From: Posidoniimonas corsicana
GTDB lineage: Bacteria; Planctomycetota; Planctomycetia; Pirellulales; Lacipirellulaceae
Assembly: GCF_007859765.1 (NCBI RefSeq)
Contig: NZ_SIHJ01000001.1
Location: forward strand, 682,767-746,766
Length of the DNA: 64,000 bases
Direction: 5' to 3'
The notes under the pieces are model-generated. The model was given only the letters and a program-made list of their open reading frames with translations, did no database searches and was not told where the DNA came from. Position numbers and translations under genes: made by a program. Of the stretch, positions 12,801 through 19,243 are shown one piece after another. Position 1 is the first letter of the stretch. The number at the start of each line of letters is the position of its first letter.

Positions 12801-15800
12801 CGATGTTTTCGTTGTCGTTGCCAATCGCGATGTTGCCCGTCCCGGGGTAGCCGAGCTGAAAGACGACCCTGACATTTTCCAGCGGAGTGTTGGAAACCAC
12901 CTTTCCTTGCAGCCACGTGTTGGCCGATATCCCGTCGGTTCCAGACGCACCGGTATCGCTGATTAGCTCAAACGAGTCGATTGCCAGCTCGCTCTCCACT
13001 TCGATCGTGACGCTCTTCGACACGCGGACAGGCGGGTAGCCCGGCTCGGTAACGCGAAGGTCAAACGTGTGGCTCCCGAGCTGATCACTGCTGGGCGTCC
13101 AGCTAAAGGCGCCGTTGGCGTCGATCGACGCTCCCCGGGGCGCGCCAGGCCCCAAGCTGTAGTGGTAGGTAACGTCTTGCGTCTCGGCGTGTTTGAGGAA
13201 AAGCGATGCGGTCCCTTCTGTGCTTGACCCGGCTTGCACAGTCACAGAGCCGGTCACAGGGACGCCGCTGCCATCCTCCACCACAACGCTAGCGACAGGG
13301 GTGGGCGCGCCAGCGATCTCGAAGACCACCGTCTCGGGCGTGTACAAGACGAATTCATCACCTGGCTTAGTCGCCCAAATGGTGATCGCGTGCATCCCCG
13401 GGGCAAGCGCCCCCGGGCTGCTGAGGGTGATCGTTATCGAGGCGCCGGAGCCACCGATGGTGAAGGCACCGGACCCGAGGGATTCGCTCTCGTACTGAAT
13501 AACGACGCCTGCTGCTGAGCCATCGATAGTCGCCGACGCCGTTAACGTCGGTGAAGCTCCGCTGATGTCCCATCCCCCGTCATTAAGAGCTGAATAAGTG
13601 ACGGTGAGGTCCGCCTCCGCATCGGTTGGAACGGCTCTGTTTTCGAGGTCGGCTAGCCCCGCGCTCTCCAGCTTCAGATCGCCGAACTGCTGCAGCCCCT
13701 CGGTGAGGCTGTCGTCGATCACCGGCGCGGCGGCGCCGGCCCAGCCGAGCGTTTCCAGGTCGAGGGTGTCGTCGCCCGTGGGGTCACTGATCGTGACGGT
13801 CGCGTCGACATTCGAAACGTAGTAGAAGTCACTCCCTGCGCCCCCCTGCAGCAAGTGTTGATCGCTAACCTCGGGGTCTTCGCCTTGCGCGTCGGCAACG
13901 ACTTGGACGAAGAGGTGGTCGTTCCCTTGCCCGCCAGCAAGCGTGTCGACGCCGCCTACTTCAGTGGACGCAACACCACCGCTGAAGAGGTGATCATCGC
14001 CGCCGCCGCCCTCAATACGATTGGCGAACGAGTTGCCAATTAGGACATCCGCGTAAGGCGTGCCGATGATGTTCTCCACCCCGGACACGGTGAAACCAAC
14101 GCTAGCTATGGCAAACACACCAGAGCCGCCTTCCAGCGAGACCGTCGCGCCGCTTGCCGCGGCCGAAAGGTCAATCGTGTCGACGCCGCCGGTGTCGCTG
14201 ATCGTTACCGTATCCGCGCTCGCGTCGGTCACCACGAACACGTCGTCGCCATCACCGCCTACTAGCAAATCGTCGCCGCCGCTGCCGCCGTCGAGCCGGT
14301 CATCACCGGCGCTCCCATAGAGGTCGTCGTCGCCCTCCTCGCCGAACAGCAGGTCGTTGTCCTCCTCGCCCTCTTGAAGAGTTGGCGTAGTGGTCTCATC
14401 GAGCCCGTAAAGGGTGTCGTTGCCCTCGCCGCCCCTGAGCGTGTCGTTTCCGACGCCGCCGTAGAGTTCATCGGCGCCAAGACCGGCGAGCAGCACATCG
14501 TCGCCTTCGCCTCCGTAGAGCAGGTCGTTCGCGTCGCCACCGAGAATCCGGTCGTCACCGGCGCCGCCACGGAGCGTCTGAGGGTAAGCCGAGCCAATGA
14601 TGACGTCGTTGCCGCTGCCGCCGTCCACGACGATCATTTCCGCGTCGGTGGTATTGAGGTTGGCAAACGGCTGATTTTGGCCCGCGACCACCCCGCTGAG
14701 GTCAACACGGGTGTCGTTCGCGCCGCCGACGATACTGATCGCCGTCACCGCCGAAGCCAGGATATTGGTTTTCTTGCTATTGAGGGTGACCCACCACTGG
14801 CCGTCGGACATCGCCGCAGAGAGCACGATCGTCTGGTTCTGCGCAATGGTTTCGTCAATCGTCAGCAGGCCGCCGTCACTGAGCGTCACTCGCTGGGGAA
14901 GCCTGAATCGCTGGCCCCAGATCTCACTGTCATTTCCTCTCGCTGTGAGCAGGAAGTTCCCGGCTGCATCAGAGGTCAGGGATGAGTAAGTGCTGCTCAC
15001 GCCGGGGAGTGGTTTCGCAGTAACGTCGAGCAGGCGTATCCCGGCGGAGTTGAACCAAGTCATCTCATGACCAGAACTACCGCTGTTTGTGTGGTGGTTT
15101 CCGGGCGAGTAGACGATGTTCCCTGATGAGTTCAGATCAAAGTTAGACCCATAGAAGAGCACGCTGTCAGAGCGACTCCACGCCAGCCCAAATCTTCCCT
15201 CTGCATCAACCGCTAACGTTGGTCGATTAATCGTATACGCTTCAGAGAGGTAGTAGTTAGCGGTGAATGGCGACGTGTAGTCGACTTGAGTCGTCTCTAT
15301 GGTCGAGGCATCGATCGTGATCCGACCGCCAATTACACCGCTGGCCGAGACCGGGCTTACGTACAAGAGTGCGTCTGTTGTCGAGGCATTTGTTGTATTC
15401 CCGCCCTGAGATTCGTTGTCCGTGACGTGTAGCTGCTTCGCCCATGCGACTAGCACGCCTCCGTTTCCGTCTGGGGCGATATCGTAAGGGGCAAGCGAGG
15501 TGACTTCAGACTGGGCGCCCGATTCCGGGTCCGGCAGCGGAGCCGCATCATCGACTTTGCTGCCTACAACGACCGCATCACTTGCCGGGGCTCCGCTCGC
15601 CTCAAACTGCTTGATCAGAATGGTCTCGTTGTCGTCCTCCCACAGCACGTAGAAGCCGCCGTCTTCAGTCACTACTGCGCTGCGGCCGGACGTCGCTACG
15701 TAGAGGTCAGCTGAACTTGCAACAGCAACACGCGACGAATTGTCCAGGCTCAATCCGCTGGTCGTGAATCGTCGGAATCGCAACGTGTCCGCGCCTGACT

Positions 15801-18219
15801 TCCAGAGGATAACCACCTGGCCAGCCTCGTTGGTCTCAACCGTCGGAGTGTAAAACGTGTCGACGCCATCATTCACCTGCTCGGGGAACTCATCGATCGC
15901 TCCGCCCGCCGCATCAAACCGACGCATCCAGATGCCGGCGTTGTCGCCACTGTCGACCCGCCAGACGACCACGTGCCGGCCTTGCCCGTCGATGGCGACG
16001 CGGGGCGAGGACACGTCCGTCGCGTCCATGCCGATGTCCACTAGCCTCGGCAGACTCGACACGCTTAGATTTGGGTTGATGTGCTGAATGTAGATCCCGT
16101 CGCCCTCGGCGCCGCTCCCTTCCCAGACCACGACCGAAGCGCCCGCAGCATTCGAAGCCACCCAGTTCTCGCCGTCGGCGACGTATCCGTCTTGCCTGGT
16201 GACCTCGAAAGGTTCTTCGGAAGCGACGGGCTGCGCTCCGTACTCGAAGGGGCCGATGTCCCCCATGCCGTTTACGGCGCGTGCCGAATAGCCGCTCCCT
16301 GCACGCTGATCAGCAAAACTAGCGGCGCGCAGCGAAGCCCGGGATCGGATGGCGGCAGCGCTAAGCGCAGTGTCGTAGAGGGCGACCTCATCGACCTTGC
16401 CTGCACCGAAAATGCCGTTTGTGCTCCAGTCGTCCTTGCCGATCAGCACGGTGGCATCAGTAACCTCGGTACGAGTAATCGATGAGAGGTCCTTAATGGC
16501 GACGGCATTGCCGTCAAAGTACATGACCGCCTGCCCTGTAGACGCATCGAAGGTAATCGCGTAGTGGTTCCAAGATTGAATGTCGCCGCCTGGCGGTGTG
16601 TGGATGCCGATCTCGTAGGCGGTGCCGGAGCTGTCGTAGATGTATCCTTTCCACTTGGTGGAACCCGCCATTGGATGAATAATGAACCCGTTGGCCCCGC
16701 GTGCGCTGGCAATCCAGGCGGACTTGTTCCACTTGACCTCCGAGGAAGACACCCACGCTTCGGCGGTAAAGCTAGCGCCAATCGTGGCGTTGGTGATCTG
16801 GGCATAGTCATCAACACCGTCCAACTCGAGCGATTTCCCACCGCCAACGGCGCCGGCCCCAATTGACGGCGCCCCATAGACGACTGCGTTGTTAGTGCCG
16901 GCCGAGTCGTTAGCAGTCGATCCACTTGGCTCGTCAAAGCGGTAGTACGCTACCGGCGCACCGGTCAACACCGCGTCTGAGTAGAGGATGCCGGCGTCGA
17001 TGGCGGGGCTACCGGCCAGGATCGCATGTGTTGCGGTGGGGCCACCGTAATCGCCCAGCGGGGCGAGGCCTGGGTTAACTCCTACTCCGATTGACGTATT
17101 GCCAGACCCCGGGGTCGTGTCTAGACCCGCGTTGCCAACCGAACCGAACAGATTGTGGCTGCCCTTCCACGTGGGGCTGCTCCACGACACGGCGTCCGAG
17201 TAGCCGTTGCCAGACGTGTTGGCGGCCACAATCGAGTTGTCAATTACTACCGTTGCGCCACTGACGCTAAAACCTCCGCCTTGGTTGTCAGAGTGGTTGA
17301 AAGCGATCGTTGAGTTGACGACCGTCAACTCAACACCGTAGGCCGCTCGAATTGCCCCACCGCCGTACGTTGTTGTGTTGTCTGAAAAGGTGCTGTTGGC
17401 AACGAGCACGTCGCCTACCGCGTGCTGCACGTGCAACGCGCCGCCAGCCGTGTAGCTGCTCGGACTGCTGCTGAGATCCAGGGCATGATTTGAGACGAAC
17501 GTAACGCCGTAGATTTCAGCCTCGGGCGTGCCCGAGTCGCCCATCAGCAGCCTTGCACCGCCGCCATAGCGAGCCGTGTTCTCCTCAAAGGTACTGTCCC
17601 GAATGATCAGCTTCCCGGTGCGGTGAAATAGCCCGCCCCCTTGGCCCGCACCTCCGCTGCTGTTTCTAACCGCCACATTGTTGCGGAATGTCACTTCGCG
17701 AAGCGTGAGGTTTCCCCGGTTCCAGATGCCGCCGCCATCGCTGATTACGTACCCGTCGGCAATGGTGACGCCGGTAAGGGTGACGTCCGCCCCAGTGTTG
17801 AACTGGAAAACGCGTCGCTGATCGGCGGCGCTAGCGTTTGCCGAGATGGTGAGCAAGTCGGCGCCTGGCCCATCAAGAATGAAGTCCGTGCTTGTAATTA
17901 TCGAGCCCAGCGATCCTAGCGTAATCGTTGCGGGCCCCGCGGCGTAAAGTGATGGGTCGAACGTGATGGTGTCTTGATCAGACTGCCCGTCGCTCGCCGC
18001 CGCGCTAATGGCCTCTCGCAAGCTCAACACGTCATCCGCCGCAACGATGTCTTCCAGCGTCGTTACGACGTAGTCCGCGGCTAGCATTTCTCGCCGCTCA
18101 AGCTGTTCAATGCGAGCGAATCGTCGGCGCCAATACTGGTCCTTCTTGCTGGCGGAAAGCTTTCGCTTGAGACCTAGTGACGCAAGGGTCCCGTCCCAGG
18201 AGATGGGGAATCGACGCAT
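799..18219 (-). CDS. Giant secreted multidomain protein with toxin-like C-terminus
   Basis: A 5806-residue protein. I chose the ATG at 18219, preceded by AAGGA at good spacing, over an upstream TTG. Residues 40-49 (LERREMLAAD) are the planctomycete extracellular-protein motif. Then come a CSLREA-type segment (about 49-90), a right-handed beta-helix region (95-420), a LamG/concanavalin-like domain (413-630), a propeller-like stretch (660-1105), RTX calcium repeats of GGxGxD type (about 1190-1475), and a long array of Ig-like modules (about 1700-3900). Several modules carry D-x-[DN]-x-D-G loops ahead of GxFxYxP. Residues about 4040-5540 are rich in Ser, Thr, Asp and Glu and are not recognised. 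The last 130 residues, ending in KGKLVDLTIDLTK, resemble C-terminal domains of polymorphic toxins, activity unknown. No dedicated transporter gene is adjacent. Two small genes follow directly. Role in contact-dependent antagonism or adhesion is inference. Confidence 0.9.
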   Translation of the reverse strand: MRRFPISWDGTLASLGLKRKLSASKKDQYWRRRFARIEQLERREMLAADYVVTTLEDIVAADDVLSLREAISAAASDGQSDQDTITFDPSLYAAGPATITLGSLGSIITSTDFILDGPGADLLTISANASAADQRRVFQFNTGADVTLTGVTIADGYVISDGGGIWNRGNLTLREVTFRNNVAVRNSSGGAGQGGGLFHRTGKLIIRDSTFEENTARYGGGARLLMGDSGTPEAEIYGVTFVSNHALDLSSSPSSYTAGGALHVQHAVGDVLVANSTFSDNTTTYGGGAIRAAYGVELTVVNSTIAFNHSDNQGGGFSVSGATVVIDNSIVAANTSGNGYSDAVSWSSPTWKGSHNLFGSVGNAGLDTTPGSGNTSIGVGVNPGLAPLGDYGGPTATHAILAGSPAIDAGILYSDAVLTGAPVAYYRFDEPSGSTANDSAGTNNAVVYGAPSIGAGAVGGGKSLELDGVDDYAQITNATIGASFTAEAWVSSSEVKWNKSAWIASARGANGFIIHPMAGSTKWKGYIYDSSGTAYEIGIHTPPGGDIQSWNHYAITFDASTGQAVMYFDGNAVAIKDLSSITRTEVTDATVLIGKDDWSTNGIFGAGKVDEVALYDTALSAAAIRSRASLRAASFADQRAGSGYSARAVNGMGDIGPFEYGAQPVASEEPFEVTRQDGYVADGENWVASNAAGASVVVWEGSGAEGDGIYIQHINPNLSVSSLPRLVDIGMDATDVSSPRVAIDGQGRHVVVWRVDSGDNAGIWMRRFDAAGGAIDEFPEQVNDGVDTFYTPTVETNEAGQVVILWKSGADTLRFRRFTTSGLSLDNSSRVAVASSADLYVATSGRSAVVTEDGGFYVLWEDDNETILIKQFEASGAPASDAVVVGSKVDDAAPLPDPESGAQSEVTSLAPYDIAPDGNGGVLVAWAKQLHVTDNESQGGNTTNASTTDALLYVSPVSASGVIGGRITIDASTIETTQVDYTSPFTANYYLSEAYTINRPTLAVDAEGRFGLAWSRSDSVLFYGSNFDLNSSGNIVYSPGNHHTNSGSSGHEMTWFNSAGIRLLDVTAKPLPGVSSTYSSLTSDAAGNFLLTARGNDSEIWGQRFRLPQRVTLSDGGLLTIDETIAQNQTIVLSAAMSDGQWWVTLNSKKTNILASAVTAISIVGGANDTRVDLSGVVAGQNQPFANLNTTDAEMIVVDGGSGNDVIIGSAYPQTLRGGAGDDRILGGDANDLLYGGEGDDVLLAGLGADELYGGVGNDTLRGGEGNDTLYGLDETTTPTLQEGEEDNDLLFGEEGDDDLYGSAGDDRLDGGSGGDDLLVGGDGDDVFVVTDASADTVTISDTGGVDTIDLSAAASGATVSLEGGSGVFAIASVGFTVSGVENIIGTPYADVLIGNSFANRIEGGGGDDHLFSGGVASTEVGGVDTLAGGQGNDHLFVQVVADAQGEDPEVSDQHLLQGGAGSDFYYVSNVDATVTISDPTGDDTLDLETLGWAGAAAPVIDDSLTEGLQQFGDLKLESAGLADLENRAVPTDAEADLTVTYSALNDGGWDISGASPTLTASATIDGSAAGVVIQYESESLGSGAFTIGGSGASITITLSSPGALAPGMHAITIWATKPGDEFVLYTPETVVFEIAGAPTPVASVVVEDGSGVPVTGSVTVQAGSSTEGTASLFLKHAETQDVTYHYSLGPGAPRGASIDANGAFSWTPSSDQLGSHTFDLRVTEPGYPPVRVSKSVTIEVESELAIDSFELISDTGASGTDGISANTWLQGKVVSNTPLENVRVVFQLGYPGTGNIAIGNDNENIVQLSVSPDNPREATFLIIPDRSLLTAGQYNTIGVQLNEATSPNNAIGPVHTATFNLDPSENIVPSIVSGSFGLATDTGIDLNGITSDPTLVGKVSHPDGGIAGLKVDIYRKSADSPSTTYVPHDPEVPGSAQIVATVETDDEGSFTYTPANLSDSDKSLWWAVVREELFEDSPAESTPDPSSQLDSAVYVEFRQNTAPTVTSVYLINDTGTPADNKTSDTRVGGQVEAGETDGVVEGIVVEVSYTGTETVTEFAVTDSDGKFELPLSHLQVGTLTPISVRAIERDTYTGQVLTGTPNNTLSITHDPADLSAPTIEFFGLGGGVANNYVGEVAGYDPNSTPIVIEFSTASDTTSTSNEDEFEANIVGYATPAGEERSFAFTVRGLGLAPDVQTLYARAVAIGDTGATAVGPEVSAAIAEVEDPTFQSHLAYVDGDDRTALPIVEGVVDYAGDMADLLLEYRIDELSGKVYTAELNEDGTFRFVVEGIESAAPGYDPNAPTHSVQLRVRPLDEVAAAPEFSDDGVQTDTDGFVSGLDGGLTDSSATWLVETLGADGAGLSGDWHNGAFARDWEQAEAAWEAPTAFTYDANLWASSVDLTLDTRADTSLPLVSGTLSGLDSTNSNTGLGGLTVEFYLRDGQAVEVLDGSAVTDTDGSFVYHLAGHSVGVNELVVRLVQQEASSTGGPTTSMVVYDGNFAVTADQTLALDDLSLKSPTLDDGQTLQAVLPTLIGALGAAIQDRGLRTVEFDYGAGTFEASTLTDASGAFEFTPESLAGHVSSNHVTVAARMAETRTDEATGQSYKVYGAPLSLTWEVVGNQAPSITQFELANDTGYYNAGHQVLDRVTSDPTLVGRVVDEDGTHQAFVNVEFDHNGNGQVDGWTTTDANGNFRYTPKGIDYGHWDIRARVVERDGVTGDDRAAEYGGGGEDWACVTATGDPNISSGASGFTFVAPLGVLVDNLGIVQGGATVDPRLSGTVKDSQGGAAPFATVDFFRYDAIAETIHEALGSVVSDENGDFEFMPVGLPFSADAANLGVIAVPQQSPYFEEAPPASSGDTYTYASTFASTSTAGTPTVAAALANLSTLLVSGEFDVEDDATSPQYVELQLLDSNSQVLSTEIVSLETQFKEVLDNEVVTVKTVYAFSYPLDLTASGASEVAEVSARVVAWKEDAFGVDPMVGGFTFGGWSSLDIDTSQGAGALAFSDDVESTGTGVVAPELSGAVDRIGATGGTLVDAQYEVELDFDGDGLADETVRLDDADPLGSGSIGWSHVLEGFEAGEIELWARPVAYVTYRTSEGEEVNERVEASWGEDPISIDFESPAPSINAPGVHSPEPSNSGATKDPTITGEVTSPLNGVSTVGMTVEIDENLDGIADGTAVVLPSETFEYTLRDAKFGEVTVNVRAVDTYSHTSELAGQWQPVVFTYLPPTPPEVLSVGLQTSHTNAELSSEAVTNNPVVVGEVTVPAGAYSVTVQFDHEGDGVIDGTTTTDALGRFTYVPENLRWGEINNFQMRPVARVGDQAIPAIGWHSFSFFHDVFDAPVISQLTVVDASRAIIEGRATSGGFGQSVRVEVVVRYPGGVAATNSPNTVETSGDGYFRMELTELPALAAGQKYTIEATPYLDDPNSVTDVPGETASETFEYTPTSVDISQAALTAFGLAHDTGPSDSLTADPTLAGTVSGAVPQLYVEFSFVSSHTDAGLYRTPVMADGTYSYTPTGLTPGVEYNVWSRLSLWNPGDPQNQVSAGEQYSAWTGAEQFTLDLSQLPAPLVTSIVLSQNQAGENETPQSSTPVFKGQVSSDGAIAGLKVLFDHNDDGVIDGWTTTRQDGTFLYRADSIEPGPEALTQTLTAWVEQQHYQVEHTTRSAPTRFDFILTRAPIVRNLEYTPYDAAGPADATLAGEVFDDSGATPVAVEYYLFDDGIGDAPPTDLDDWTPPASGANSTPVANDAFTVTLGDPPSGPLTVVLRATNDEGVDGPWRIFSVVVGEDASPILPITNLGLAANIGSEAAPQTYEPTLVGQVGSGRQGAFDVVRIEVWKAENDPNTDPADVTVRTNADGEGRFEIAIPDLDPGDHVAHVVSLWYDPALQEEVASAAAEFEFEIVSTSPSLTGLWLADGTPVDGATSDASFRAQLQVGAANAAGYRVAYEVVPTGQNATGEPDGYAISTPGASHNIEFTPVGLPATDVTVHAWVVEWSDSDERYLRPGDSGISAQQFSFTYQPPSASGPQLDSEVNDSAAQRADGAFVDAVKHSLSDGLKNAFSSSSGSNAFDTLALDENDGGGAYLAGSGMINLDFARVEIMHRGAADEVGADGLAPSLFEFTDTFAYTGDKSWSGEVTMPVTLTGADGNYDIDYAYAQYVLEDNGTSLDLWAIYAIQLSLDWESTDGEGLNHNLEIAGSYVITIGAELSYPSGGQADVLSYNITEDAQYEFWQRESDAPTDEFATETVVTAGNYGLYYREGDAFDDDSDITPTLTDRRYNITEDRTTETWVTSADSDSLSTSTGTESYDYELSAYAKQTSEVTNSGSIVTTFNGAGASLTQDISGQRTVTSEAMYESTLDGDASFQRALDNDDLDRAEVATLDYSFYQANLYAETDYQLTHAERHVDTAYQLEETSIERSTQSGLGVLQSGEAASDYSNSDWDFHQTTEATTRTTESGTAGSHAGPGGATVESLDAALALTTTATANGHGGVHRYYDEGADASGDLVSMTDSGEVRSSYQFDSNAVGKLDAVAYAVDEYFTLSGAQTLNVTSTSSDLTDVTGLRVEVTQEAGATAATTATIDYSSRTSSQATVSTRAETAFRRDPSGGVSSGAFSTSATGSAISASQAGGMSVVQEPSYPPSLETAFQDKQSSSYSLAADVQASFGEDGVVNGSVKRSENVDARSSSYVQLGGELVAPSLQLKVADATIDSTGPATSFSLEKAQATSQSQEAYIFQRSAGVESQQGTFSDESTLSVEGTSQVRVLPGSGADFIYAQREDTGVQSTSSLAGSFTDNGLGHRRVHASSDETLESHARSRSLFGDSYSEGSTSEDTIHYGVISGDRTSSESTFKTQGIVSIEETNGVEAVESASTGTFGVSSLVSSHVITTSSSSPNASDYFRVRQNVSQNATSTAYGEITATAVDDSETSRTTVDARQGATARESYDSVSRTADAQEESKSLVQSSGRSRARQSGSSEGTVTASPRGTSSLFFVDNDATAKSQDKVEWNERSGSGPTLESSQGTRIDKSSFDSESDGYVKTDIDGDRHAEFDWKESSTASVDLTSKSKRGYTDSFDKTRYADSSARINQSLSAEAQGQLREQREKVDVEVTSSSQSQTGGYHFEGGSFWVYYHLDGAAEVYHLSASFWTVDGDADGSTETEEEWVEGFSDSSNSEIDYEREDNWSKKTKLKDDGGWSYETTQDWDSWHEEYVYSTEQTITTTDVGKLTEDFTSAGGESGDRQTLERTHHMNWRKVTSEPVAPYGNYIMWANFGIPPADAGLEEYLTKEYTDSLIETRFQAGDSHSSHTLGPDGGARNGTLVAHSQDIKTRIERDEHKWNYSPPVLDPGDDGIFESLTDVGRKTKDKVYQSGVRVNETAGYSDDESGVRQAFDGYARTVNYATTGEVWSEAGKKDYLFYHIANGSVQNSDSEDEINRWESIDFDLTTVTLTTDTYYGKQSDGQDGGAARATTAASGSEESNAVPGAREETTSTVSENESQSGRQVETSGSRLEDTGFWIASTVVDRERTPQTVATETEGETVVKPSDAASGGQWSTIKDATQLTLEELLELNHMLPKYPGETWTDYLANYGFDSPHVALLDALADGKVTGPEAASLDFTDEQLRDILGDMYLEDKGYEVNRNRARLAVMVRNNPALEIYARIAIPTADLIATGMSVPTMVRPPATGLSGALTRSKPNFPQPVRAQAPRTLFKNGELFEAAFDTSKGKVGLLAETVVDGKTLRLKDVVIEPLKTGKLNIGPKEVLAARQQLIEQARAAGFEKLIISGKRLTGANKGKLVDLTIDLTK

Positions 18220-19029
18220 GGGTCGTCCTTGAGGCTGCAGAGTCAGTGCACGCGTCGGCAAGTGAAAAGTGTGCTTCCGTGCTCACGCGAATTTGACAGA
18301 CACTGATGCGGCGTGCAACTGTTTTCTCGTTTACTCAAGGTCAAGTCGCGGCCAAGAACAGATGTGGCTACATCAGTTCTACATACAGCGCTAATCTAAG
18401 CTTCTGCATAACCTCCAAGACAAGAGTTGAGCCAGATCGATCCAAGGCGATTCCTGAGGAACCATTAGGCGTAGCAACACGTGATTGCAATCGGAAGCCA
18501 ATCGCAAGCATTGAAGCCATTCGGACATCACGTTGTTCTGAAAAGCCGTTTGGCATCCGCGACATCCGGCCATGCCAGCCCGACCGACAGCCACCCAGCC
18601 CTAACGCCCTCTTCCGCCGGGGGCACGGTCGCCGTAACTCCAGGAAGAACCTATGGTTGTGGTTATTGAGAAGTGTCGGCTAGCCGCATTTCCGACAAGT
18701 GGTCAGACGTTCATATCTTGGCCAGCCGGTTGGGCACCCCTCTGAACGCCCGATCTGATGGATTTTCTGCTGTTTTTCTGGGCAAGCGGGCCACGTGGGC
18801 CATCGCAAGAACGCCCGCCATCAGAGTAGGTGGACAGCTGGGTCTTGGGAATGCCGCCGAGAAGTCGCCTGAGCGCGCGTACAGCGCGCCGCAGCGCCGG
18901 TTGGGCAGATGGCCCACGGCCGCGCCCGGAGCGCGCGAGACGGCCTCTGAGGGCCCCTGAGCGCGCCCTGGCGGTTCCTGGGCGCCGTGTGAGCAAACTT
19001 GGCGCGAGAGAAGCCCGCGCCGCCAACAG
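18220..19029. other. Gene-free stretch between giant gene and mobile-element genes
   Basis: About 800 bases with no open frame that looks protein-like on either strand. The part near 18220-18350 must hold the promoter of the giant gene, but I could not pick out clear -10 and -35 boxes. The part near 18830-19000 is very GC-rich and contains three copies of GAGCGCGC (18871, 18929, 18959) and several short self-complementary segments such as GCGCGC-GTACA-GCGCGC. This might be structured DNA or RNA, or an origin-like region, but that is speculation. Confidence 0.5.
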
Positions 19030-19057
19030 AAAACGCCCGCTAGAGGCCTAGCGGGCG
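19030..19057 (-). terminator. Rho-independent terminator of the GP88 operon
   Basis: A perfect 10-bp stem, CGCCCGCTAG with CTAGCGGGCG, separated by a 4-base loop. Read on the minus strand it is followed directly by TTTT. It lies 33 bases after the stop codon of the 50-residue gene and is the best-formed terminator on the minus strand in this window. Confidence 0.85.
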
Positions 19058-19090
19058 TGAAGGGGAATCCAGGTTGTGCGCCGGCCGCGG

Positions 19091-19243
19091 CTACTCGGCT
19101 GCTTCGCGCCGCAGCCGTGCGATCGCTTCGGCGACGTCGGGCTCGAGGTCCCGCGCCGCCTCGACGATGTCGGGCGGCAGTTCGTCCTGGCGATCCAGGA
19201 TCGCCAGCAGCAGCGCCGCCACGCGTTGTTGCAGTTCTAGCAT
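19091..19243 (-). CDS. 50-residue acidic helical protein downstream of GP88 gene
   Basis: A short gene starting MLELQQRVAA whose ATG overlaps the TAG stop of the GP88-family gene (the bases ATGCTAG contain both). The frame stays open upstream in the GP88 gene, but the overlapping ATG is the natural start. The product is predicted helical and charged (LPPDIVEAARDLEPDVAEAIARL), with no membrane segment. It is the last gene before a strong terminator. Function not recognised; it may be a small accessory or regulatory protein of the element. Coupled translation and codon use support it being real. Confidence 0.6.
   Translation of the reverse strand: MLELQQRVAALLLAILDRQDELPPDIVEAARDLEPDVAEAIARLRREAAE

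Noticed and set aside
13800-14640. Tandem repeats considered as a possible CRISPR or DNA satellite
   Set aside because: They encode RTX calcium repeats in frame, vary between copies, and there are no spacers of constant length or cas genes.
18673-19026. Overlapping open frames on both strands in the GC-rich region before the element genes
   Set aside because: Ala/Arg/Pro-rich with no start signal or motif; explained by composition.
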